DNA of 64,000 nucleotides from Eucalyptus grandis (Eukaryota; Streptophyta; Magnoliopsida; Myrtales; Myrtaceae), in NCBI RefSeq assembly GCF_016545825.1, contig NC_052622.1, forward strand, positions 13,273,001 through 13,337,000. The letters are read 5' to 3'. The position numbers and the translations under genes are program-made. Below the pieces are notes generated by a model. That model was not told the origin of the DNA and ran no database searches. It was given only the letters and a program-made list of their open reading frames with translations. This document shows positions 1 through 12,200 of the stretch, piece after piece (position 1 is the first letter of the stretch; every line of letters begins with the position of its first letter).

Positions 1-959
1 TCAGTTGGGCCAAGTAATGAAAGGCCCATTCGGCCCACTTGCGCGCCACACGTGTGTGGCCACCTTTTTGGCAAGGAGGGCTACTTTACTTGAGCCATAT
101 TCCCTTAAAAACCCTCAGCTTTAGGTTCGAGATCAATTCTGTCCTAACTTTTTTTTTTCCTAAAAAAATCACAAACTTTCACTCTAACTCTAAATTTACA
201 TTGTGTCAAGAATTTATTGCTATTTTTCTCAAAATGATCAGCATCATAAGACTGTTGTTGTTCTATACGTAGATGAGGGTGTTGGTAAAGATGCAAATTC
301 TAATAATGAACTTCTAATTTTTAACTAGCATTGATGTTGAGAATTTTGAAGAAACTAGTAGCAATTTCAAGTTGATGAAAGTTTTTTGGGACAAGAAAAA
401 AGTTTGGGCAAATTTGGATTGGACCTAAAGTTGGTATTTTTTTTTTTTTGGAATTAAGCTGATATTTAAAAAGAGGGGGGAAAAGAAAAAACTAAGGTTA
501 TTTGTGGATACCCCTAACTTACAAATCCACTGCTATAGAGCCCTGTATGTTCTTCATATTTCGAAACATTAATGCATACTTGGCCTTTCAACTAGTTTTG
601 GATATTGATACTCTCTAACCTTATTATTTCATAATTATTTTTTTTCTGGTTTTCCTCTTTATGAAGAGCACAAAAACATTCGAAACAAACTTAAAAATGC
701 TGAAAATACTTTAGATTAATTTCAATAAGAGGACTTGGAGGTCATAGCAATGACGATTTCATTCGACAAGTATAGTTTTAATTCTCTAATCAATTTACAT
801 TCTCAAATCAGTAAAGAAAAAGAAGACTATGCAAGTTCAAACAAGTGTTTTGCTCACTCCATTAAATTCTTCATTCATCATTATAGATTATTTGCGTAAG
901 TTATGTAGTTTTTTTTTTTGGACTTATGATGAATAGAATCATGTAACTTGTTTTGTTAC
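1..959. other. intergenic, no gene seen
   Basis: AT-rich sequence with poly-T/poly-A runs and only short, biased open frames. I see no conserved protein motif, splice-bounded exon or RNA gene. It ends at the target-site TTA of the element at 963. Confidence 0.6.
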
Positions 960-962
960 TTA

Positions 963-1822
963 GGGTCTGTTTGTTTCGCGAAAAATGATTTTCGGAAAAA
1001 TGTTTTTCGGATTTTTCGGTGTTCGTTTCACGGAAAATAAACTAGTCAAGGAAAATGTTTTCCATCATTGGAAAAAACAACCTTTAAAGTGTGGAAAAAG
1101 TGTGGAAAACGTTTTCCATAACTTCATCCCTCTTACTTCTTTTTATTAATACATTTTCGTTTTATTTTTATGCTTTCTTTTTCTTTTTTCTTTTTTAAAA
1201 TCGAGTTTTTAATTTCTTTTCTTTTCTTTTTTTCTTTCCTTTTCATCTTATTCTTTGGCGGTGGCCAGCGACCGGCCATGGCGGCGTCCCGCGACCGGTC
1301 GTAAGCCAGTGGCCGGCGACCTCGCCCATGCTAGATTCGGCGAGCTCGGGCGAGATCGGCTGAGTCTCGAGCTCGTCGGATCTGGCCATTGGGTCTTGGT
1401 GGAAATTTGCCGCCGCGCAATGGCCATCGTCGGGCGGGGAAGGAGGCGGGCTGCGAAGGAGGAGGAAGAAGGAGGAGGAAGGAGGAAGGAAGAAGGAAAA
1501 TAAAAAAAAAAAAAGAAAAAGAAAAAGAAAAAGAAAGAAAAAAAAAAATAATAATTTCGATTTTTTTAAATATAAATAATTAAAAATTCATTTTAAAAAA
1601 TATAAAAATAAAATTATTTTTTTGGTCAATTAAAAATATTAAAATTCAAATTTTGATAATTTTTTCCAAACAATTAAATGAGCTAACGAACGGTGAAAAA
1701 TATTTTCCACTTAAATTTTAGGTTTTGGCCGAACACCAAAAAATAGTCATTTTCCCGGAAAATGACTTACTAGAAAAAATGTTTTCCGAAAATATGATAT
1801 TTTCCGCGAAACGAACGGACCC
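963..1822. mobile_element. PIF/Harbinger-like MITE, TTA target-site duplication
   Basis: The left end GGGTCTGTTTGTTTCGCG and the reverse complement of the right end, GGGTCCGTTCGTTTCGCG, form a terminal inverted repeat that extends imperfectly about 35 bp inward. The element is flanked by TTA on both sides (960-962 and 1823-1825), the 3-bp duplication typical of PIF/Harbinger elements. The interior is AT-rich except for a GC-rich core near 1255-1460. No transposase frame is visible, so it is non-autonomous. Element boundaries are seen directly; the superfamily is inferred from the target-site length. Confidence 0.75.
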
Positions 1823-1825
1823 TTA

Positions 1826-2801
1826 AATAAAATGTTTTTTGCCTAGTAATAAGTATTTCCTATCGGTCATTACTATGAAACTGGAGTTTGATCTGTCCAA
1901 GTGACTATTGCAGTTCCTTCTATCATCAAAAGCATGCCAATAAGCAATTATTACAAATATACACATGCGATATATTTATGACTTATAATGTATGACAAAA
2001 TTTCTTTCAATTGTTAATCTTGAGAGGTCTTGGCCGGTGGCGTGATCACACGACAATAGGATATTGCATAGTAATCATATGTAGTTCCAATGTACTATGT
2101 ATTTACATGATTTCTTGGAAAAAAGAGACTAGGGTTTCATATGGTGTCACATTGCATCAGTGCTCGTTGGAAATGCATAACTATTGGGGTTCGGGATAGT
2201 ATCTTATTAACACGTACTTTAGAGAACTCCTGAAATCATCTCTCCTTGTCGTTCGACAAAAGCATCATAATGATGGACTTCATGAGTAGATAAGAAATTC
2301 TGCACAAATCATGCAAACTCAGAGTTGGCGTTCTTGATTGAGACATTAGCCGATTTCCATCTTGGAATTTGAAGGCCACCTACTCAAATTCCATCTATTA
2401 GTGCAAACAGCTTTGAGTAAGGGCTACCAACACTGGCCAAACGCCTAAGCTTAATCAATTCATATGAATTTAGGTAGAGGTAATCATTAGATGAGCCCAG
2501 TTCAAGTCCAAGCCCACCTATATTATAAAGTTTATACAAAAATCTTTGGGTAGGGTAGGACCCTAGCCGAAATTAGGTGGGTCGGACTTTCTCATATAAG
2601 AATATTTCCCAAACTTATCCATTTACCTTTCGGGCTCATCCACGTTTTAATCACTTCTACTTGCAAGATTCCTATAATCCTTTAGATTGCCGAACCTCTA
2701 CGCTCCTATCCATGGGTTATTAAAAAATTAAATAAGATTCATGTTCTAAGTTTATTTTCAATAACACTTGGCATAATCTACTTTTGAAATCTATACTTTG
2801 C
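1826..2801. other. intergenic, no gene seen
   Basis: AT-rich sequence between two transposable elements. No conserved protein or RNA gene was recognised. Confidence 0.5.
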
Positions 2802-2810
2802 CAGAACTTA

Positions 2811-3559
2811 GGGAAAAGTGTTTAAAAAGTCCTAAATATTTTGCATTTGTGCCAATTTAGTCATAAACATTTTTTTGTGTGCCAATTAAGTCCTAAATTT
2901 TTTTATGTTGTACCAATTTAGTCATTTTCGGTCAATTTTGGCTGGATTTTGTTGACTAGACGCCAGGCGGCTGACGTGGCTTGATCAGCACTGGTATTAA
3001 CAATTTTTAATAATATTTTAATTTTTTGAATTTGAATTTTAATTTTTTCCTTCTCCTCCTTCTTCCTCTAGCTGGTCGTCGGACCTCGATGACCTCGACC
3101 TCGCCGACCACCTTGCTAGTGGCCGCAAGGGCATCCTTGCGCTGGGTGGTGAGCGCGAGCCCTGCCAGCCCGGCACGAGGCTGCCCTCGCGGCCTAGGCG
3201 GCCTCGAGCTAGCGGGGTTCACCCTCACCGGCCATGGGCGAGGCTCGACCCTTGTTGCCCAGGCCTCGAGTCCGTTACCTGCAGTCGGTCATCGAGGTTC
3301 GGTGACCGGCCGGAGAAAGAAGGAGGAGAAGGAAAAAAGAAAAATAAAAAATTCAAAATAAAAAAATATTCAAAAATATTAAAATATTATTAAAAGTTGT
3401 TCACGTTAGGGTTGATCAAGCCAGGTTAGTCGGCCAGTATTTAGTTAGCAAAATCTGACTAAAATTGGCTAAAAAAGATTGAATTGGCACAAAAGAAAAT
3501 GTTTATAATTAAATTGACACAAATACAAAAGGTTTATGACATTTTTTAGTACTTTTCCC
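2811..3559. mobile_element. MULE-like MITE with imperfect 9-10 bp target duplication
   Basis: The left end GGGAAAAGTGTTTAAAAAGT and the reverse complement of the right end, GGGAAAAGTACTAAAAAATG, begin a long degenerate inverted repeat. Both arms carry the phrase TTTGTGCCAATT or close variants. The flanks CCAGAACTTA (2801-2810) and TCAGAACTCA (3560-3569) agree at 8 of 10 positions, as expected for an aged 9-10 bp duplication of the Mutator type. The centre (about 3060-3310) is GC-rich and protein-like only by composition. No transposase was seen. Confidence 0.65.
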
Positions 3560-3569
3560 TCAGAACTCA

Positions 3570-4567
3570 CGTTGATATTATCACACCTTACGATTTCAAA
3601 ACCCTACACTTCGCACCCTATGAATTCTTGACGTGTAATCTTTCCTTAGTAGAACTCTTTTTCTGATCACGTCATCCGCTGTCACTTTTCATTGTCTTAA
3701 GTCCTGAACTTCTCATCAAGAAAAACCCCTTTTAACTATTCCATATCCTGAGGAAACCCATGTGTTTTTCGCACTTCTTTTTCTCCTTCTCTTAATATAA
3801 GCACAAGGCAGGTGCAAACAACATCGCTCTTTTCCCCTTGCAATCGCTTCTACCAATCGTAGCTCTCAAGAGACTCAAAAGCCGAAGCTGGAGCTTTGAA
3901 TTTCAGTTGTACTAAACTCTCCAACATAGTTTTGCGTGTCTACCTTGCCCTGTTAACTTGTACCAAACTCCACGCGACCACTTTGCTCCTCTCAACATCT
4001 CAAAACCTAAGGGGACTTTCTTTTGTAGGGACAACGCTAGCTTCTCTTTTCTCTTTCACCCTCTTCATCTTTTTCTTTTGATTTCTTGAGGTCTTTTTCA
4101 TGTCTGTACTGCATGTTTCATTTCATCAGCAAAAGGCAAAGTAAAATCCTGTTGGGGTCAGAGAAAAGCCATTGCACATACATAGACTCAAGATTAAAAG
4201 CTCTCTATAGTGTAAAAATTAAAGTGAAAGTGCACTCGCTGTCTAAGACGTGTGCTCAAGCGCACTTGAAAATGATGGTGTTTGGTCGGCTCAAGATAAC
4301 CTGTAAGAGATTGACATCCATGAAAAGGAAAGAGGGCGACTGTTTTGACACGCTTATGCCTTTATCATGTCATAGGGTTTCTTGCTTATGTAGTAAAAGG
4401 AAATACGCTATTAGAGCGCTGGATATCCGACACTTGTGATGATTCAGTTGGGCTTTGTCGTTTTAAGCACACGCGTACGATCTGTCAAACGGTTATTATT
4501 CACTCGTATACTTAGAACTATATTGTTGTAGGTATGTATCTGCTTTTGGCAAGGATCAATTGGACAT
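3570..4567. other. intergenic, no gene seen
   Basis: Open frames at 3896-4081 and 4086-4439 have no recognisable domain, no supporting splice signals and low-complexity ends. I treat the stretch as non-coding. Confidence 0.45.
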
Positions 4568-4570
4568 TTA

Positions 4571-5190
4571 GGGCGCGCATTGTAACGTTTCTAATCGAGA
4601 GAATAATTTCTTTTTAGAAATAATTCTTTTCTATTTTTACTCCCCGGAAAAAATTTTGAGTTAAATAACGCGTTTGGTAATTATACAAAATTTTTATTTT
4701 CAAAATAGAAAAAAATAGAAATGTGTTTAGTATGATTTATAAATTTTGTATTTATTCATTTTTTTCTTGCTCACAGACCGCCAAACATTAACCATCAACC
4801 GTCGCTGCTTGATCGTCGACTGTCGGCACGGTCGCTAGCAGTTGAGCGGTGGCAGTGGTCGTTGGCGACTGTCGGTGGTTGGCCGGCGGTGGCCACGGGA
4901 GGCTGGAGGTAGCCAGCAGTTAGTGGGTGGGTGGTGGTAGCTGTGGCGAGGAAGAAGAGCAAAATAAAAATAGAAAAGAAAAAAATGGCTTATTTCTAGA
5001 AATTGTTTTGGGGAACAAGAAACTACTTTTTTTTGTCTCTTGTTTCTGTTCTAATCTATTTCTCGACTACTTTTATATTCTGGGAAATAGAAAAATAAGT
5101 TTGCATTACTAAACGGATTTTACTCTTTTTTTGTTTCGAGGAACAAAAGAACAAAAATCGGGAGAAACATGAACGTTATCATGCAGACCC
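4571..5190. mobile_element. PIF/Harbinger-like MITE (degenerate)
   Basis: The left end starts GGGCGCGCATTGTAACGTTT. The reverse complement of the right end starts GGGTCTGCATGATAACGTTC, giving a matching but diverged terminal inverted repeat. TTA flanks both ends (4568-4570 and 5191-5193). The middle is GC-rich with GGTGGC-type words. No transposase frame is present, so this is a non-autonomous copy. Confidence 0.6.
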
Positions 5191-5193
5191 TTA

Positions 5194-6120
5194 GAACTAT
5201 ATATGTCATAATTCTTTTTAGGAAGATCATTCATTTAAACCATAAAAAATTATATGTGTGGCACAGTACCCTATAAATTACTGTAATCAGTTGCAATTAA
5301 TAAGCAATTCACAGTAACATATATATGCAAGAAAGTACTCTTTAGCACCGATAACCTTAAACATTTGCACCATAACTTCATTACAGGCAGAGAGTTAGAC
5401 AAGAACGTAGTGAAGAACTAAAGGAAAAAAAAGAGCAGCAGATTAACACGTTTATATACAGAAAAAAAGCAGCACAGATGAACTGTCCCCGCCTGCAAGT
5501 GCTTGCATGTACCAACTCCATCTAATCCTTTACTCACATAAACATAAATTAAGCTTGCATGCATGGTTTTAGTGATATGAAAAAGGCTATAATTAGTACC
5601 ACCAGTTGGCTTCGGGCCCTATGCTTTGTACTAGGATCAAGCCTTTGTTTCCACTGAAACATTCTTTAGATTCGTCTCACTCTCACATTTTTTTTTCCCT
5701 TGACGAGACAAACAAGGAGATGAAACTATATTGCAATAATGGAGCTAAAAAGTGATGCTCCTCTTTGGTCTCCCACTAATTTCCCCACCTCCCTCAAAAC
5801 AACGCTATTTAAAGCCACCACTTTTTAAATTTGTTTTTAAAATGAAATGATCGACTTTTGAAGAGGTGAGAGAGAATATGCATGGATATCTCCTTCGACC
5901 CTCCATAAGGTCCCTGTCTCAACACACCAAACTTTTAAGGGCAAATTCATCAGCACTCAAATATGCCAACTTTTTTTTCTTGCCCCTCTCTCTCTCTATC
6001 TTTCTCTCTCTTCCCCCCATTGTAAAGTTTCCAACTTTCCCTCCAGAAACTCTCAACTTTTTTTTATCAAATTGGCTTGTATGAGCACATGTAAAAGAGA
6101 AAGAACACTGTTCATGATCA
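5194..6120. other. 3' flank of the IDD gene, no other gene
   Basis: AT-rich sequence downstream of the minus-strand IDD gene. It probably holds that gene's 3' UTR at its right-hand end. CT-rich runs occur near 5985-6015. No independent gene is visible. Confidence 0.45.
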
Positions 6121-6123
6121 TCG

Positions 6124-6158
6124 TCACCATCACCATCACCATCACCATCACCCATCAC
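6124..6158. repeat. CACCAT/ATCACC microsatellite
   Basis: Short hexanucleotide tandem repeat of CACCAT units running into ATC triplets. It lies just downstream of the IDD stop codon, so it would sit in that gene's 3' UTR (as ATGGTG/GGTGAT on the minus strand). Confidence 0.8.
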
Positions 6159-6173
6159 CCATCATCATCATCG

Positions 6174-8959
6174 TCAGATCCAACCATTGATGGATGGAGG
6201 GTTACACATGGTGTGCACGCCCACACCCAAGAAATCCCTCGTTTGCCCACCTCCAGAAGAAGCATTGTTATCATCGCTCTGAGTGATGTTCCTGCGCTTC
6301 GCAGGTGGTGGGTATGCTTGCATTGTGCTTAGTGTTATGTTCTCTGCAGTGTCAGAGCTTGGCATTTGGCTTGACCCAAAAAGCCCACAAAACTTATTAT
6401 CTTGATCCTGAGGTTGTTGACCATTATTATCGCTGGGCTTCAACCCAAAGCTCCCCAGGAAAGATGGCTCGGTGGCCGCGCCCATCTGCGCCGCCTTCTG
6501 TAAGAGAGCTGTCGCGGACATGTTCGCGGGAGATGAAGCTGGTTGCTGATGCTGAGTGCTGTAAAGTGAAGGGACGCTTAGGATGTTGTTCTGATGATGA
6601 TGGTGATTTTGACCTTCCTTCATGTGGTGGAGTGAAGGAGTGTTTATGCTGATGTCCTCACAGGCAGTGCTTGATGAGAACCTGCTTCCGAAGACCCAGC
6701 CGCTCAGGTTGTGATCCGACGGCGGAGGGTTGTTGGTTGGGCATGTGTTGTCGGCATACAAATGCGTTGCTGAGGGATCATTTAGAGACCCAAGTTGGTG
6801 AATCTCTTGCAAATTGATGCCCAGCGATGATTCTTGGGGTTGAGAGGTTTGACCCATCCATAGAGAAAGCCCCCCACCATTTCTCGGTTGGTGATTGATC
6901 ATGGGCTCGGTGCTCATGTTGCTTGAGATTGGCTTGAAGATGGAAGATAAGTTCGGTGGGAGGTTTGGAGGCAGGAGCGAAGTGCCCATGAAGTGGTAGG
7001 CGGCCGTTGGGTGAATGGTGGAGGCCGCATTGACTCTCGCCGTCTCCTCCGCCAACGCGTCGCAGAACGCTCTGTGGGTAATGAAGCTGTCTCGCCTGCG
7101 AGATGACGTTATTTGACAGATACAATCAGTCTTACATTGCCTGAGATCTGGCAATAAGGCGACAAGTGGTCGCTAAATAAACAAAAGGATTGCATGTAGC
7201 ACAAGAAAGCTAGGATTCCGTGACTGTAACCGGGTCTACCATGGTACTGACGGAGAAATATAGTCGCTCTCTTTTCGAAAGTCAATGACTTGAGAAGTGG
7301 AAACGAAATTTGCAAGGTGAGAGAAATCGCCGGTGCATGGAACATGCCAAAACGGGCTCTTACATGGTCAAGAAGGTTTTACTTAATATAAGGAGAGGCA
7401 AGCAGCAAAAGCTTAAGCTTTTGATTGTTGTTTTTCGCATTAATGGTGAAGGAGCTTTTAAGCAGACTCCATATGATGCTTTCTCTAGGCTTTTAGAAAA
7501 CTCAAGCTTTTATTTGTGTTTATCATATAAACTCATGCTGGCTAGTACATATTGAAGGGAGAGGACAAGAGATAAAAGAAGCCGGCCATTGTCCAGCTGT
7601 GAAGTGACAAACGTTTCCAAGAAATTAAAGAACTTCGGGACATATAGAGATTTGGGTTACCACAAGTCAACAAAAGGACACTAGCCTAGTCTCCTTTGTC
7701 CTCATCCTCCCTCACCTTTTTTCGGCTCGATCATCGGTGACCACATCCCCATGAAATTTATCAGAACTTGCATCCAAAAGAGATCACTAGTGCTTTTCTT
7801 AGGTTTTTCTTGGATGTGTTGAAACAAGAAAACAAACATCTAATTATAAGACCCTATTTTCGTAGCTTGTCATGTATCTCCTGCCATGCACACATCAAGG
7901 GTCAAGTTCGCAACCACAGTTACCACACTAGATTCCACTTTCTTGCTTTTAATAGCTTCTCGCTCACCTCCAATATAGTCTTCTCAACCAAAAATCTTAT
8001 CGGTATTACTTTGGAAAGGAAGTCCACAAAAAATGTCCAAGTCAAACAGCAAAATCTGCAACATCAGTGGTAACTTTTTCTCTGTGGTTGGATAATTTTC
8101 CCAACTACTTATCAACGTTCTTCTTGCTTTGCGTTAAAACTACCCAGTTTCATCTCGGCCGTCATTGGATCATAGAAAGGCAAACATATGAAAAAGAGCG
8201 GAGAACTAGTAGTTTACCTCGAAAAAAGAGTACCGCAGTCACATCGATACTCTCTGGTGCCACAGGTCTTGGAGTGCGCCTTCCAGTCCGACTGAACCGC
8301 GTACCGCTTCTCGCACTTCTCGCACTTCCACTTCTTCTCTCCGTGCTTCCTGCAAAAGTGCTTCTTGATCCCGGTCAGGTCCCCGAGCGCCCTCGACGGG
8401 TGGTTGTGGACACACGTCTTCTCAGGGCAGACGTACACGCGCTTTCTGGGCTCCTTGGTGCTTCGCTGCTTCAGCTTCCACGGCAGGTTGTGCCCTCGCC
8501 GGTGGAGCTGCAGGTTCTGGTCCCTCTGAAACCCCTTTCCGCATATTTCACACAAAAACCGGTTCGTCGCCATTAGGGTCTTCGGAGAGAGAGCTATGAC
8601 TTCGGCTTCTGGATCTGTATGGAAAAAAAAACATCTTCTAATTAACAAAAAGATTACATGCCCAGAATTTGTTTGGTGCAAAGTAAGCATTTTTTACTTC
8701 TGCATAAACCCAATTATAGCCCCTGAATCTTCACTATACAAAGCTAGAAGAGAAGAAGGACAAGGAGGAGGAGGAAGAGGAGGAGGAGAGGAAGACGAAG
8801 AAGAAGAAAAATATAACAAGAAAACTTGCCTGGAGTTCCTGGGAGATTTCTCTTCTTCTTGGTGGCGGAAGGTGGTGGTGGATTGGATCCAGGAATACTT
8901 GGGTTCTGATGAGCAAAGCCATTTGCGATCACTTCTTGTGAGGCCATGTTCTCTAACAT
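6174..8959 (-). CDS. INDETERMINATE DOMAIN (IDD) C2H2 zinc-finger transcription factor
   Basis: Nuclear DNA-binding regulator of the plant IDD family, whose members act with SCR/SHR or DELLA GRAS proteins. The exons are 8830-8959, 8218-8614 and 6174-7095, joining in frame to 482 residues. A basic KKKR (34-37) precedes the family signature PEAEVIALSPKTLMATNRF. Four fingers follow: C2H2 at 65-85 and 106-134, then C2HC types at 141-161 and 168-187. The C-terminal family motifs SATALLQKAAQMGA and TRDFLG are both present, so the protein looks complete. Asn/His/Gln-rich linkers lie between. Intron 1 (8615-8829) starts GCAAGT rather than GT; intron 2 (7096-8217) is GT-AG. A second in-frame ATG at 8947 (MASQEV...) has the better start context and may be the real start, giving 478 residues. 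The subgroup within the family is not assigned. Confidence 0.95.
8615..8829 (-). other. GC-AG intron 1 of the IDD gene
   Basis: The exon ends CCAG at 8830 and the intron begins GCAAGT, the strong context in which GC donors are normally found. The acceptor is ATACAG at 8620-8615. The join recreates the invariant family sequence GTPDPEAEV, which fixes the junction to the base. No nearby GT donor keeps this reading. Confidence 0.85.
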
Positions 8960-9077
8960 GCCTTTCTCTCTCGAACACAGTTGGCTCTTATGTCTATTAA
9001 GAAAAGCTCAGCAACACACACACGAGTTTAATAGCAACCTTAGATGGAAATTTCAGACAAAACCCAAGAGAACTGGT

Positions 9078-9088
9078 ATATATTTATG
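9078..9088 (-). promoter_or_regulatory. possible TATA box of the IDD gene
   Basis: The minus strand reads ATAAATATATA about 120 bp upstream of the IDD start codon, a plausible TATA distance once a 5' UTR is allowed for. This rests on motif and position only. Confidence 0.35.
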
Positions 9089-9107
9089 CTCTTAACCCTA
9101 ACAACAG

Positions 9108-9109
<2 letters not shown>

Positions 9110-9150
<41 letters not shown>
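9110..9150. repeat. (CT)n microsatellite upstream of the IDD gene
   Basis: An almost pure CT run of about 40 bp, read as GA on the IDD strand. It lies about 150 bp upstream of the IDD start. GA tracts in plant promoters are common targets of GAGA-binding BPC proteins. Length polymorphism is likely. Confidence 0.9.
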
Positions 9151-9154
<4 letters not shown>

Positions 9155-9259
9155 GATATAAATATTTTAGTTAAAGTTGTTCGTATGGTGTTGTTAAGTA
9201 AAGTAATGTTGAAAGTATACACTTGTGGGAGGTGGTGAAAAGTTGAAATGAGGGAGGGG

Positions 9260-12200
9260 GAGGGGGAAGAGAAGTTGCGGGCAAGGCAGAGAGGAGAAAA
9301 GGTGAATGATGACACTTATGATGAGGTTCGGGGGAATAGGTTGTCTCTTTGCCTTTTGCGCGCAGGTTGGAATGATTATCCAATAATTCTCCTTAGCCTT
9401 TTGTATTTTTCCCATTTGTCTATTTGTATTCTCTCTTTCAATAGCCCTTCACGAATTCACTTATTTCCATTTAAAAAAAAAAACTGTACAAAATGTTGAC
9501 AGTTGGGACCCGATCAAATAAGATTTTTTTCGAGAATATATAAGAGCTCCTGAGGAGTTTTGAAAATCTCTGCATTTGTGATTATACATTCGTGTGTACT
9601 TGTAAAAACTTAGTTTGTAATTTTTCAAGTTGATTTCTTGAGGAAAAAAGTTTCTAGAAATTCTAAGTATTATAAAAGAATTGTGATATACATTTCAGAT
9701 TTTCAGACTTGCCTCACATAGCAAGGCCCATTACTTGTAAATACAAAAAACCTCATCTGAAATTTTATGCAACCATTATGACATGATAACGTGAGTTGCA
9801 CCCTTTTTAATAACGTGATTATATGTCGTGAGAAGTAGGAGAAAAATACTTTTTTTTTAAATTACAAAAAAATCTCAATTCTATATTTGAAGCATGTACA
9901 CAATGCATAAGTTATTCTTCCCTGTTTCATACATCTATCATTTGAAGTTCAATTTCAAACGTACTTGTCGTCCCAAGAATGGTGGACTTGCTTTTTTTCT
10001 TGGTCAAAAAGATGCAAAAATGAGAAAGGAAATTTATATGTGATGGAGACCGAGTGAGTTTGGCCGGCAAGGCATACATATCCAATCACGCCCCTTATTA
10101 TCCTTTTTTCCCAAAAAACTTAAAATAAAATTGCCCCTAAGTTTCTGGCTCATCAGTTACTCTTTATTTTTCTAATTTTCATGGGTTTGGATTAAGAAGA
10201 GTGTTTGTTTTTTTCATAGGGTTCTTGGGACATGAGGATCTTTTAAATCTCCCATGCACGTGGCGACAAGCACGTGTCCACCTGGCAAGCAAGGTAAAAT
10301 CCAATGCAAACGACGAAACAAAGACATTGAAAGGAATAATCGTCCGGATGGCAGTTCTTTGTGAGACCATGGATCTCCTTGTCAAGATCTCAAATCCACT
10401 TGGTCATATTAATCCATTTTATGACCTAAGATTATTGATCTTGCAAACAAAATACATGTAATTTGGTTATGAAAACCAGAATTTTTTGGTTGAAGCACCA
10501 TGGACTTGTGAATTTTGAAGCAAACCTAGTAAATTATGTAAGGATTTAGATCCTTTAAATTTAGATAGGTGTAAATTTAATCGGAAAAGTTACTTTTGAA
10601 CCAAAATACTCTCGTGATTCATGAGAAGTTATTTAGAAAACTGGAAATCCTATGCATCCCCTCCTCTCCGACTTTCTCCTTTCCCACCTCCACCGCAACA
10701 AATCTTGGTAGGTCGCCGTCACCTCAGTGGCACCGGCCATTCCCCGTACCGATGCTGTCGCACTCTCGTCTTGTTGCCGCCTTCGCCTCCCATCCCCGCC
10801 GTTGTGTTCTAGATCCAGCCAAACCATCAGCTCTAGTAAGTAGTACCGTACTGTCTACCACTAGAGGCAAAATCGGAGTTAGGTGAAGGGGAAAAAACGG
10901 AGAGGAAAGAAAATGGAAAAGAATCATGGACTATTCAATGACATGTGGATCTCTCAAGAGGGTAAGTTTATAATAAATTTACCCTATGAATTTAAAGGAT
11001 CCCAGTTCCTTATATAACATCATACTAAGTAGAATAGGTAATAATGTGGATGTCATACATATTATACGTGGGAGCCTGTGCGTGCATGTAGGCCGTCGAG
11101 TCAATCTTTAAGTTTGAGTGGTTGGTCAATTATTGATCGGTAGATAGTAAACTGAATGATTGATATTTTGTTCCTTCCCTTTTTGCCAGCACAAGCACTA
11201 GTACATGCTTTTCTTTAAGGAAAGAAAATAAAACTTTCGGTTGTACTTTGAATACTGCTTGTAACCCACCATCATGTGGCACAACAGTGGGAGTGGTAGG
11301 TCTTGAATTGTGAAAAGACACGCGTTTTTTTCATTTATTTATTTATTTATTTATTTTTATTTAGTGGTAAGTAATTAATTAACCTACTCGAAAATACTGA
11401 GAAATTGCTTCTACCTAAAGCAAACTAAAGCAAACCATGCAATGAACAAGGACCCGTGAGCCAAAAGCTTTCTTTGTATATTCGCATTAGTTAAATAGAG
11501 AAAATCGTGTACAATGTACATCAAAGCCACCTATTCCTCCAATTTTCTAATACTTGGAAATATTATTCTATTATACGCATCAGGTAAAAATGGGGACTCA
11601 TTCATGTATATAGATAGATGCGGGGATTTTTGAATCTGTTGTGAAATTGAAGACGAAAATGAGGAAAGGTGGGAAGAGGTTAAAAGACAGCGAGCTGACA
11701 AAGGCAGTGAATTTTTCGAAGCGTGAGAAGAGCGTCAGCTTGTGGGCTGACTTTTGCTGACAGCCCCCTTAATCATAATCTAATCATTCCCCAATTCTTT
11801 ACGATAGTTTCCTTGGACTTATGCTGTTGAACTTTGGCGACTTGAGAATATTCTCTCCTCCTCCCAACAACAACCCCCCCTCACACTCTTACAACTTTCA
11901 AGGCCCTCACAAAATCAAGATTCCTACACAAACTCTCTCTCTCTCTCTCTCCATCTCTCTTTCTCTCTGTCTGTCGGGGCAATTCAAAGAATTGATTTTC
12001 TTTTGTGGAATTTCAAAATGAACAGTCTTTGGGGAAAAGCAAAACGTTGTCACCACGGGTCTGTTTGTTCTTTGGTTGTCTTCTTCTGGTTAAAATGAAG
12101 GAAGGGCTATGCTCTCTCTCTCTCTCTCTCTCTCTCCAAGTGTGTCTCTAGATGCGTGTCTATTGTATATATTCACTTGAGCAATTCGAACGGAGAGAGT

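Noticed and set aside
3896..4439. Two adjacent plus-strand frames suggesting a small two-exon gene
   Set aside because: No conserved motif, low-complexity hydrophobic end and no convincing splice pair.
5919..6332. Asp-Gly and Ile-Thr repeat peptides beside the IDD stop
   Set aside because: They translate the CACCAT microsatellite and the antisense of the IDD 3' end.
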